From NCBI GenBank assembly GCA_020029455.1, contig JAIBJH010000194.1, positions 1-6,763 of the forward strand: a DNA stretch of 6,763 nt, read 5' to 3'. A program made the position numbers and the translations under genes. Shown in pieces: positions 1-6,366 of the stretch (positions within the stretch are counted from its first letter, which is position 1; each line of letters opens with the position of its first letter). The notes beneath the pieces were generated by a model. That model did not search any database. It saw only the letters and a list, made by a program, of their open reading frames with translations, and was not told the DNA's origin. The DNA comes from Hyphomicrobiales bacterium (lineage in GTDB: Bacteria; Pseudomonadota; Alphaproteobacteria; Rhizobiales; Aestuariivirgaceae).

Positions 1-269
1 GAATGGCTTGACTCGCGCATGCCTCCTTCGCCTTCCAGGCCGGGCAGCCCCTCGAAAAAGAACTGGATGGGAACGCCGAGGGTCTTGGCCGTGTAGAACA
101 GGCGGCTGGCCGAAATGCGGTTGGTGCCCTTTTCGTATTTCTGTACCTGCTGGAAGGTGATGCCGAGAAGCTCGCCCAGCCGTTCCTGGCTCATGCTGAT
201 GAGTTGGCGGCGCACGCGAATCCGTGATCCGACATGAACGTCGATATAGTTAGGATCCCGTCTTGCCAT
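1..269 (-). CDS. XRE-family helix-turn-helix regulator (5' part, runs off the left edge)
   Basis: The first 89 codons of a DNA-binding regulator are present; the gene continues past position 1. Residues about 13-70 form an XRE/Cro-type helix-turn-helix: SQERLGELLG (27-36) is the first helix and turn, and TFQQVQKYEKGTNRIS (38-53) is the recognition helix and following turn. The next stretch, SRLFYTAKTLGVPIQFFFEG, matches a family common in alphaproteobacteria that includes rhizobial PraR/PhrR-type regulators, usually near 135-140 residues. Start: ATG at 267-269, preceded by GAGG five bases upstream on the coding strand. It lies 141 bp downstream of lnt on the same strand, an arrangement I recall from rhizobia, where metK follows. 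The gap holds TTGG/CCAA repeats that could be an operator for this protein. Target genes and signal cannot be read from the sequence. The family call is firm; the PraR assignment is not. Confidence 0.9.
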   Translation of the reverse strand, partial: MARRDPNYIDVHVGSRIRVRRQLISMSQERLGELLGITFQQVQKYEKGTNRISASRLFYTAKTLGVPIQFFFEGLPGLEGEGGMRESSH

Positions 270-410
270 CTCAACCTCGCGATGCCCCAGAATTGGGAAA
301 GCACCCGACTTGGCTTGTCCCCCCGGACATTGGCAAGAACCAAATCGTCATTGGCCAAATTCTGTAGCGCACGACCTACCCTTAAGCAATCAAAAAATCA
401 TACAAATCAA
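270..410 (-). promoter_or_regulatory. lnt-regulator intergenic region, probable regulator promoter
   Basis: This 141-bp gap separates the end of lnt from the regulator start on the minus strand. It is AT-richer than the genes around it near 385-410. It contains no convincing ORF and no GC-rich hairpin with a T-run, so I see no clear intrinsic terminator for lnt. The regulator may therefore be partly read from lnt or from its own promoter here. No confident -35/-10 pair could be picked. The repeats at 328-359 are listed separately. Confidence 0.45.
328..359. repeat. Paired TTGG/CCAA repeats, candidate operator
   Basis: CATTGGC occurs at 328-334 and again at 349-355, exactly 21 bp apart, or two helical turns. 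Each copy is followed by CCAAAT. The left element has the form ATTGG-N6-CCAAAT. The right one collapses to the perfect 8-bp palindrome TTGGCCAA (351-358). Paired dyads on one face of the helix, 60-90 bp upstream of a helix-turn-helix gene, are what an autoregulatory site would look like. Binding is inferred only. Confidence 0.4.
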
Positions 411-1548
411 TCATCTTTGCTCAGGCCGGGCGTGCGAAAAGGCAAGCATAACCGACGCCGCAAAACAGGCAAGCAATGTTGGCAGTAATCCATAGGTTCC
501 AAACAGCGTTCTGGCGCCAGCCTGGGGCAGTGATCCTGCCAGTGCAGTCTCCATGCCGAGTTCCGAACGCGCAACATAGCGCCCGGCGCCATCGATGATG
601 GCTGATATACCAGTATTCGCGCCGCGGACGATTGAGATGTTCTGTTCGACCGCGCGCATGCGCACTTGCGCCAAATGTTGATAGGGGCCGACGGAGTGCC
701 CGAACCAGCCATCATTGGTGACATTGATCAGCCATTGCGGTCTTCGCTCTCTTTCAAGAAGGCGATCCGGGAAGATGGCTTCGTAGCAAATGAGAAGCCC
801 GGCCCGACCCGCTTTGCCGAGATCAAATGACCTGGGGCCTGGCCCTGCGGTGAAGCTTTCAGGCAGGCTCACCACCTTGCGGAAGCCCAGGGGTTCGAGA
901 AGCCGGGCAAGCGGCAGGAATTCTCCGCCGGGCACCAGCCGCCACTTGTCGTAAGCCTCCTCGACCCTGCCCTCGTCATTGATTTCAAGGATACTGGTGA
1001 AAAACCGATCACTCTCCGGCGTTACACCCTTTTCCCGCCGGATGGCGCCGGTGATCAGGGTCTGCCCCGGCTGCAACGCATCGGCAATACGCTGAAGGCC
1101 CGCGGCGCTTTCGTCGATGAGGAACGGCACTGCCGATTCCGGCCAGATGACATGGGTTGGCACCGCGGCTCCAGCGCCAACGGTGCTCATGGCGATCAAC
1201 TGCTCGAACATGGGCGCGGCATTGTCGCTCCGCCACTTGTCATCTTGCGAGACATTGGGCTGAATCAGCAGCAGCGAGACGTTCGGAACCGTCTCGTAAA
1301 CGAGCTGTGAAAATCGCCAATTGCCCCACAGCCAGCTTGCCGGAAGCAGCAGCAAAAGCAAAACGGGCAGGGCATTGTGTGGATAAGGAGCTGACCTCCT
1401 GCCCCAGACAAAGGCAGGCAACAGCCCCCACAGCAAAAGCCAATAGGTGAGGCCCGGCATGCCGATGAGGCTCGCAAGCTGCAGCACGCCGCCCATGCCA
1501 TCGGCAATGAGGCCGGGCGCGGCCCAGGGAAAGCCTGTGAAGAAATAA

Positions 1549-1566
1549 CCCCGCGCTGCGAAGCCG
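1549..1566 (-). other. Frame break and deletion joint inside lnt
   Basis: To the right of this point lnt reads in the frame of the GTG at 1894. To the left it reads in the frame that carries TGFPW and the catalytic domain. Both frames stay open for some distance across the joint, so the exact break is known only to within about 15 bases. The left-hand frame is one base earlier, which requires a missing segment of length 3n+1. Family comparison puts that at about 76-82 nt. Confidence 0.75.
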
Positions 1567-1605
1567 CAAATGCAAGCGCCCAATAAAGCGCCATAAAAGC
1601 CGCAA
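1561..1605. repeat. 9-bp direct repeat next to the lnt break
   Basis: AAGCCGCAA occurs at 1561-1569 and 1597-1605, 36 bp apart and in the same lnt frame (coding for parts of LAAF and FAAS). One copy touches the frame break. Short direct repeats favour replication slippage, so a further lost copy could have guided the deletion. That link is inference. Confidence 0.4.
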
Positions 1606-1900
1606 GGCCTCCCACGGCGAAAGGCATCATCCACAGATAGGTCTTGGCATCAACAAGAAAGGCAAAGCCGATCCAGTGAAAGGCCGCAACGAAATAGCCA
1701 AAGCCGAAACAGAAACCGGTAAGCGCTGCACTGCTCGGTGTTGCAGGTGATTTCTGCCAGAGAGCCAGCACCAATGGCAGGCTAATGAAGATCACCGGCC
1801 ACCAGCCGATGGGCGGAAGAGCAAGAGAAAGCACCGTACCCGCCACAAAGACAAGCAACAGCTGCCAGGCCCTTGAATGTGGAATTGGCGCCACTCTGAA

Positions 1901-2869
1901 CTAGCGCCTGTCCGCCACGGCCTTCGCCATCACGCAAAGAATTTCGAACATCATGACGGTGCCTGCATAGGCCGTAAGTCCCGATGGATCGAAGGGCGGG
2001 GACACTTCCACCACATCGGCGCCCACCACGTTCACACCATGCAGGAGCCGCAGCATCTGTTGCGCCTGGAAAGTGGTGAAGCCGCCCACTTCCGGCGTGC
2101 CCGTGCCCGGCGCATAGACGGGATCCAGCATATCGATGTCGAAGCTCACATAGGTTTCGCCATCGCCAACAATGTGCCGAGCCTCTTCCATGATGGCTTT
2201 GGGGCCTTTCTCCATGGCCTCTTCGATGCGCATCAAGCGCACACCCGCCTTTTCGCCGAATTCAAAATCGTCAAGATCATACATGGAACCGCGCAGCCCG
2301 ATCTGGATCACGCGCTTGGGGTCAAGCAGGCCCTCCTCGATGGCGCGGCGGAATGGCGTACCGTGCGTATACTTGAAGCCGCCGAAATAGCCGTCATAGA
2401 GATCCGTATGGGCATCGAAATGGATCATGCCCAATGGCTTCTTCGCGGCGAGCGCCCTAAGGATCGGCAGCGAGCATAAATGATCACCGCCCGCCGAGAG
2501 CGGCCTGATACCCTTGGCGACAATCTTCTTGTAGTGGTCTTCCACACGTTTCAGCGCATCATCCACATTGGCAGGGTTGACCGGCGCATCACCGAGGTCG
2601 GCGACATTGGCAAGATCATAGGGAACAATATGGCTGGTCTGGTGCATGCGCCTGACCATGGAAGACTGATCGCGCATCTGCCGGGGACCATGCCGGGGGC
2701 CCGGCCGGTTGGTGGTGCCGCCATCCCAGGGTACACCTGCGATGCCGATATCAAGGTCCTTTGCCTCATCCAGCGGCACATGGGGCAACCTGTAAAACGT
2801 GGCAATGCCGCCGAATCGCGGCGTCACGAGGCCCGACATGGGCTGGTGAAAGTCTTTGGGATGGACCAT
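1901..2869 (-). CDS. speB: Agmatinase/guanidinobutyrase-family ureohydrolase
   Basis: This 322-residue, probably cytoplasmic, manganese enzyme hydrolyses a guanidino compound to an amine and urea. All six metal ligands of the arginase/agmatinase fold are visible: His130 in SAGGDH, Asp152, His154 and Asp156 in FDAHTD, and Asp244 and Asp246 in SFDIDMLDP. APGTGTPEVGG (253-263) is the usual substrate-side loop. Length is normal. The N-terminal section PRFGGIATFYRLP and the stretch GTTNRPGPRHGPRQMR resemble guanidinobutyrases and guanidinopropionases at least as much as E. coli agmatinase. With a 2-ketoarginine-type decarboxylase encoded divergently, 4-guanidinobutyrate is my preferred substrate; agmatine is the main alternative, and speB is used only as a family symbol. 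Start: ATG at 2867-2869, with AGGAG 6 nt upstream. Its TAG lies in the lnt frame, and only two codons separate it from the lnt GTG. Confidence 0.9.
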   Translation of the reverse strand: MVHPKDFHQPMSGLVTPRFGGIATFYRLPHVPLDEAKDLDIGIAGVPWDGGTTNRPGPRHGPRQMRDQSSMVRRMHQTSHIVPYDLANVADLGDAPVNPANVDDALKRVEDHYKKIVAKGIRPLSAGGDHLCSLPILRALAAKKPLGMIHFDAHTDLYDGYFGGFKYTHGTPFRRAIEEGLLDPKRVIQIGLRGSMYDLDDFEFGEKAGVRLMRIEEAMEKGPKAIMEEARHIVGDGETYVSFDIDMLDPVYAPGTGTPEVGGFTTFQAQQMLRLLHGVNVVGADVVEVSPPFDPSGLTAYAGTVMMFEILCVMAKAVADRR

Positions 2870-2965
2870 TTCAAACTCCTGTCATGCAGAGACTACTGGT
2901 CTGGTCCGATAGGAGCAATCAGCCTGTGGCGTGACATGAAATGGGCCAGCAGCTAGGGTCGGCCC
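2870..2965. promoter_or_regulatory. Divergent promoter region of the guanidino-catabolism genes
   Basis: This 96-bp gap lies between the start codons of the ureohydrolase (minus) and the FAD dehydrogenase (plus), so it must hold promoters for both directions or a shared control site. Visible features are a tandem CTGGT repeat at 2896-2905, the small dyad TCC-GATA-GGA near 2905-2914, and imperfect arms TGTCATG (2880-2886) and CGTGACA (2930-2936) matching at 6 of 7 positions around a centre near 2908. No strong sigma-70 boxes could be picked. Ribosome sites are AGGAG for the minus gene and a weaker AGGG (2955-2958) for the plus gene. The repeats are suggestive only. Confidence 0.5.
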
Positions 2966-4093
2966 ATGCAACAATATGACTTTCTCGTGATCGGTGCCGG
3001 CATCGCAGGCGCTTCCGCCGCCGCCTATCTGGCGGAAACCCACCGCACTCTGATCGTCGAGATGGAGGAGCGCCCCGGCTTTCACACTACGGGCCGTTCC
3101 GCTGCATCCTATGAGCCCAACTACGGTCCCCCGCCCATGCTGGCCTTCACCCGCGCCAGCGAGAAATTCTTCCGCTCACCACCGCAAGGCTTCACCGATG
3201 CACCGCTCTTGATCGACCGCCCATCCCTTTTCATCGAAGCGGAAGGCCAGGAGGAATTCACCCGGGAATTGTTGGAGAAGGCTTCTGCCCTTGACGAAAT
3301 CAGCCAAAGCGAGGCGCTGCAGCTCTTTCCGGTCTTTCGCCCGGACTATATCCGCCGCGCCTTCCTTGACCGCTTTACGGCCGACATGGACGTAGACCTG
3401 ATCCATCGTGGTTTCCTCAGAATGTTCAAAGCGAGGGGCGGCGAAATACTTCTCTCATCACCTGTCACCGCCATCACCCGCAGAAACGGCCTCTGGCACA
3501 TTAAAGCGGGTACCCATGACATTGCCGCGCGCGTTATCGTCAATGCGGCGGGCGCCTGGGGCGATGTCATCGCGGCCATGGTGGGCGCAGAGCCTGCGGG
3601 CCTCGTTCCCAAGCGACGCTCCATCGGCGTCATTCCCTTTGAATATGGGGAAGCCTGGCAGCATTGGCCCATGGTGGTTGATGTGGGTGAAACCTGGTAC
3701 GCCAAGCCCCAGAGCGGCAAGATGATCGTTTCCTCCGCTGATGCAACGCCCGTCGAACCCCATGATGCCTATGCCGACGACATGGCGATTGCCGAGGGTG
3801 TGGAGCGGCTGATGACGGCCACCACCATCGAGGTGACGCGGATCGAGCACAGCTGGGGCGGGCTTCGTACCTTCGCGCCCGACGGCAATCCGGTTGTGGG
3901 ATTTGATCCGCAGACGGATGATTTCTTCTGGCTGGTGGGCCAGGGAGGCTACGGCATCCAATCTGCGCCAGCGCTCGGCCAAACCGCCGCTGCACTGGCG
4001 CGGGGGATGGCGCTCCCGCCTCCCGTGCTGGACCATGGCCTCGTTCTCAATGACATTTCACCCGAAAGGTTCCGTTCTCATGTCCTCGCATAA
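2966..4093 (+). CDS. FAD-dependent D-amino-acid dehydrogenase, D-arginine dehydrogenase-like
   Basis: This 375-residue flavoenzyme of the DAO/glycine-oxidase fold should oxidise an amino acid to its 2-oxo acid plus ammonia. Residues 7-16 (LVIGAGIAGA) are the FAD-binding GxGxxG motif. RPGFHTTGRSAASY (36-49) and the late glycine-rich QGGYGIQ (326-332) are the other FAD and active-site motifs. PKRRS (215-219), WYAKP (244-248) and GLRTF (299-303) supply the Arg and Tyr that hold the substrate carboxylate in relatives. Similarity, from memory, to Pseudomonas aeruginosa D-arginine dehydrogenase (DauA) runs along the whole length with almost no gaps. Two of its active-site positions differ: His48 is Ser here, and Glu87, which grips the guanidinium, is Ser87. 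The substrate may therefore be another D-amino acid, or a guanidino compound bound differently. There is no signal peptide. Start: ATG at 2966 with AGGG upstream. Its end overlaps the decarboxylase gene by 14 nt. Confidence 0.85.
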   Translation: MQQYDFLVIGAGIAGASAAAYLAETHRTLIVEMEERPGFHTTGRSAASYEPNYGPPPMLAFTRASEKFFRSPPQGFTDAPLLIDRPSLFIEAEGQEEFTRELLEKASALDEISQSEALQLFPVFRPDYIRRAFLDRFTADMDVDLIHRGFLRMFKARGGEILLSSPVTAITRRNGLWHIKAGTHDIAARVIVNAAGAWGDVIAAMVGAEPAGLVPKRRSIGVIPFEYGEAWQHWPMVVDVGETWYAKPQSGKMIVSSADATPVEPHDAYADDMAIAEGVERLMTATTIEVTRIEHSWGGLRTFAPDGNPVVGFDPQTDDFFWLVGQGGYGIQSAPALGQTAAALARGMALPPPVLDHGLVLNDISPERFRSHVLA

Positions 4094-5660
4094 TCCCGAC
4101 AACACAATCGGCGAAGCATTGGTCAGCCTGCTTGAGGCCTATGGTGTGCGAACGATTTTCGGCATTCCGGGCGTGCACAATGTGGAAATGTATAGGGCAC
4201 TGCCGCGCGCCAAGATCAATCACATCCTCACGCGTCACGAGCAGGGCGCAGGCTTCATGGCCGATGGCTTTGCCAGGGCGACGGGCGAACCCGGAGTCTG
4301 TTTCACGATCACCGGCCCCGGCCTCACCAATATCATGACGCCTCTCGGTCAGGCCTGGAGCGATTCCAGCAATGTGCTGGTGATTTCTTCAGCTCTTGAT
4401 ATTGCCGATGCCGCGCAGGGCCGTGGCCGCCTCCATGAAATGATCAGCCAGCACCAGGCGGCACTTTCCGTCACTAGCAATGCCTGGCGTGCCTATACCG
4501 CTTTCGATGTGCAGGATGCGGTGGCGAGAGCCTTTGCAGGCTTTGCAAGTGCCCGGCCAAGGCCTGCCTATATCGAAATCCCGCTTGATCTTTTTCCGAA
4601 AGCGGCTGGCAATGGCTGGATGGCGCACCCACGGCCCCATTATCCCATCGCCGAAACAGGCCTCTTGGAAAAAGCTGCAGCTCTTATTGCCAAGGCCCAT
4701 CGGCCCATGATCATTCTGGGTGGAGGCGCACTGCATGCCGGAAGCGCAGCTCTACGCATCGCCGAAGCCACGGGCGCTCCCGTCATCACGACAACAGCTG
4801 GCAAGGGCGCCATCCCTGCGAGCCACCCCAACCACTGGGGTTATGTCATGGGCCTGCAAGCAGTTCAGGATCTTCTGCAGGCGAGCGACTGCATCCTTGC
4901 CGCAGGCACGGAACTTTCTGAATGCGATTTCTGGAGAACCTCCTTCCGCCTGCATGCGCCCTTGATCCGCATCGATATTGATCCTGCAAGCCTGTCGCGG
5001 CCCCATGCCGCAACACTGGCGATCCTCGGTGATGCGAAGCACGCGTTGGATGGCATCGCCTCCCATATTCCAATTGCAAAGAAGCCTCCGCCCGCATCCC
5101 CGCCGCCGACAAGCGATGATCCCCTGCGCCAAACACTTAGCAAGGTTCTCTCCGTCATCCGCGAGTCCTTGCCTGAGGAAACTGTCATCGCCTCCGACAT
5201 GACGCAGATTGCCTATGCCGCTAACGAAATCTTTCAGGTATCGAAACCTCGCACTTGGCTCCATCCGGTGGGCTTCGGCACGCTGGGCTTTGCGTTGCCC
5301 GCCGGCATCGGCGCAAAATTCGGTGTCGGCGAAAAACCCGTCGCCATCCTGCACGGTGACTATGGTGTGCAATACACCATCAACGAACTGGGCACCGCTG
5401 TTGAACACAAGCTCCCCATTCCCATCCTGCTGTGGAACAACAATGCCTTGGGCCAGATCAGGGATGACATGGTGAATAAGGGCATCCAGCCCAATGCCGT
5501 GACGCTGCGCAATCCGGATTTCCAACTGCTGGCCAAGGCCTATGGGGCAAATGCTGAGAAACCTGAGAACCTGAAAGCGCTGTCGGGCGCCATTACCGCT
5601 GCCCTCAAGGCCAATGGCCCCACCATCATCGAAATGACATCGGACATGCTGCGTGGATAG
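4080..5660 (+). CDS. aruI: Thiamine-diphosphate decarboxylase, 5-guanidino-2-oxopentanoate type
   Basis: This 526-residue enzyme has the acetolactate-synthase-like fold. In order: a pyrimidine-binding domain (about 8-175) with the catalytic Glu54 in RHEQGAGFMADGFAR; a central domain (about 190-330); a proline-rich linker (335-345); and a diphosphate-binding domain (about 365-520). The cofactor motif reads HGDYGVQYTINELGTA, with Asp427 and Asn453-455 as the metal-binding pair. Tyr replaces the usual third-position Gly of GDG, a variant I recall from 2-ketoarginine decarboxylases. The predicted reaction is 2-ketoarginine to 4-guanidinobutyraldehyde plus CO2. The dehydrogenase upstream and the ureohydrolase across the divergent promoter support this. 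Acetolactate synthase is unlikely, because no small subunit gene is nearby. Start: the ATG at 4080 begins MSSHNPDNTIGEAL, the normal N-terminus, and follows GAAAGG. An ATG at 3894 would add 62 residues of read-through from the gene upstream. The start overlaps the dehydrogenase by 14 nt, and the end overlaps the next gene by 8 nt. Confidence 0.85.
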   Translation: MSSHNPDNTIGEALVSLLEAYGVRTIFGIPGVHNVEMYRALPRAKINHILTRHEQGAGFMADGFARATGEPGVCFTITGPGLTNIMTPLGQAWSDSSNVLVISSALDIADAAQGRGRLHEMISQHQAALSVTSNAWRAYTAFDVQDAVARAFAGFASARPRPAYIEIPLDLFPKAAGNGWMAHPRPHYPIAETGLLEKAAALIAKAHRPMIILGGGALHAGSAALRIAEATGAPVITTTAGKGAIPASHPNHWGYVMGLQAVQDLLQASDCILAAGTELSECDFWRTSFRLHAPLIRIDIDPASLSRPHAATLAILGDAKHALDGIASHIPIAKKPPPASPPPTSDDPLRQTLSKVLSVIRESLPEETVIASDMTQIAYAANEIFQVSKPRTWLHPVGFGTLGFALPAGIGAKFGVGEKPVAILHGDYGVQYTINELGTAVEHKLPIPILLWNNNALGQIRDDMVNKGIQPNAVTLRNPDFQLLAKAYGANAEKPENLKALSGAITAALKANGPTIIEMTSDMLRG

Positions 5661-6318
5661 CGCCGTCATCTTTGATTGCGACGGCGTTCTTCTTGAATTG
5701 CTGCGAGATGAAGAAGAAATGTTCTTCTCGGCACTCTCAGCCTTCGTTCCAACCGACGAGCTGTCGCGCAATTGGAACAGCTACATCATTCGCAATGATG
5801 ACGACATCGTCAGCGAGGTGCTGGTCCGCTTCGGCAGGCCTGAAAGCCTCAAGCCGCAGGTGATCAAGCATTATCTCAGCGGCCTCGCCTCCGCACTGGA
5901 CAAGCGCCACATCACCTCAACAGCCATTCCCGGCACGGTGGAGCTGCTGCAACAGTTGAAGGGCAATCATCGCATTGGCCTTGCCACCGCCAACTTCATC
6001 GAGGCCGCTCGCTTGCGCCTTGAACAGGCAGGTCTCTGGCCATTTGTTTCAGATCATGCCATCGGTGCCGATGGCGGCGGCCACAAGCACCAACTCCTCG
6101 CCCGCCTTCTGGAATCCATTCAATTGCCCAGAAGCCGCATCGTCTATGTGGGAGACAATGTGGTCGATGTCGAAGCGGGATTGAAGAACGGCGTTCACCT
6201 GATCGGCTTCTCGCTGAACCCGAAGCGCCGTGACCAGTTGCGGGCCGCTGGAGCCCGCCACATCGCCGCCAGCCATCCCGAGACAGCCGCACTGATCGCG
6301 CAATTCCTCGCAGCTTGA
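5653..6318 (+). CDS. HAD-superfamily hydrolase (phosphoglycolate-phosphatase-like)
   Basis: This 221-residue predicted cytoplasmic phosphatase has all four HAD motifs: FDCDGVL (Asp8 nucleophile, Asp10 acid), Thr112 in GLATANF, Lys145 in GGHKHQLL, and VGDNVVD with Asp168 and Asp172. An all-helical cap lies between motifs I and II (about 16-90), as in subfamily IA. Length is typical. Substrate is unknown: this family covers sugar phosphates, phosphoglycolate and many others. Start: GTG at 5653. It gives an N-terminus directly before the nucleophile motif, with no other in-frame start nearby and only a weak GGA upstream. It overlaps the decarboxylase stop by 8 nt in a different frame, so its translation is probably coupled to that gene. 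No step of the proposed arginine route needs a phosphatase, so it may act in metabolite repair or simply be carried along. Confidence 0.85.
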   Translation: MDSAVIFDCDGVLLELLRDEEEMFFSALSAFVPTDELSRNWNSYIIRNDDDIVSEVLVRFGRPESLKPQVIKHYLSGLASALDKRHITSTAIPGTVELLQQLKGNHRIGLATANFIEAARLRLEQAGLWPFVSDHAIGADGGGHKHQLLARLLESIQLPRSRIVYVGDNVVDVEAGLKNGVHLIGFSLNPKRRDQLRAAGARHIAASHPETAALIAQFLAA

Positions 6319-6366
6319 CCCGTCTTCGCCCCTGTGTGATTCCAGCAGGACAACAAATCGGAAGGC
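6319..6366 (+). other. Short gap with ribosome binding site
   Basis: This 48-bp spacer separates the HAD gene from the next plus-strand gene. It has no hairpin that would serve as a terminator, so read-through into the next gene is likely. It ends in GGAAGG (6360-6365), which sits 1 nt before the ATG at 6367 and 4 nt before the ATG at 6370. The second ATG fits ribosome spacing better. Confidence 0.5.

Larger units (their letters stand above)
411..1894 (-). pseudogene. lnt: Apolipoprotein N-acyltransferase, disrupted by an out-of-frame deletion
   Basis: Lnt is an inner-membrane enzyme that adds the third acyl chain to lipoproteins, using phospholipid as donor. The 5' part (GTG at 1892-1894 to about 1560) encodes the N-terminal membrane segments, ending around FMALYWALAFAA (residue 111). 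The rest is in another frame from RGYFFTGFPW (about 1553) to the TGA at 411-413 and holds the nitrilase-like catalytic domain. All three catalytic residues are present: Glu in WPESAVP (1137-1139), Lys in YDKWRLVP (945-947) and Cys in LICYE (786-788). TNDGWFG and the closing membrane helix also follow. The two parts total about 491 residues against a usual 510-540. Compared with E. coli Lnt, about 25-27 residues before RGxxxTGFPW are missing, with a net loss of 3n+1 nt. As read, no full-length protein is made. It starts 6 nt after the ureohydrolase stop, so the two are probably co-transcribed. A misassembly is the main alternative. Confidence 0.85.

Noticed and set aside
234..495. Small plus-strand open frames over the regulator start and lnt end
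   Set aside because: They overlap the regulator and lnt on the opposite strand, and their sequence is low-complexity and basic with no recognisable motif or good ribosome site.
411..1634. A stand-alone 407-residue acyltransferase starting at 1634
   Set aside because: Its first 27 residues are a frame-shifted reading of the lnt membrane segment and look nothing like Lnt. The family match starts only at RGYFFTGFPW.
1877..2479. Open frame of 200 codons on the plus strand opposite the ureohydrolase
   Set aside because: It is a histidine-rich shadow translation of the metal-binding ureohydrolase gene, with no family resemblance.
2480..2956. Open frame of 158 codons on the plus strand running through the divergent region
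   Set aside because: Most of it is antisense to the ureohydrolase. It has no domain and would overlap the promoter region of two well-supported genes.
3458..4036. Open frames on the minus strand opposite the FAD dehydrogenase
   Set aside because: They are shadows of a strongly supported flavoprotein gene and have no domain signature of their own.
3894..4079. Longer start for the decarboxylase giving 588 residues
   Set aside because: The extra residues are an out-of-frame reading of the dehydrogenase gene. The family N-terminus begins at the ATG at 4080, which has a ribosome site.
4080..5660. Catabolic or anabolic acetolactate synthase large subunit
   Set aside because: The overall fold is shared, but there is no small subunit gene, the motif is GDY rather than GDG, and the neighbours are guanidino-compound enzymes.
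4752..5771. Open frame of 339 codons on the minus strand opposite the decarboxylase
   Set aside because: It lies antisense to a gene with clear family motifs. Its translation shows no recognisable domain, and the stretch is explained by codon bias of the real gene.
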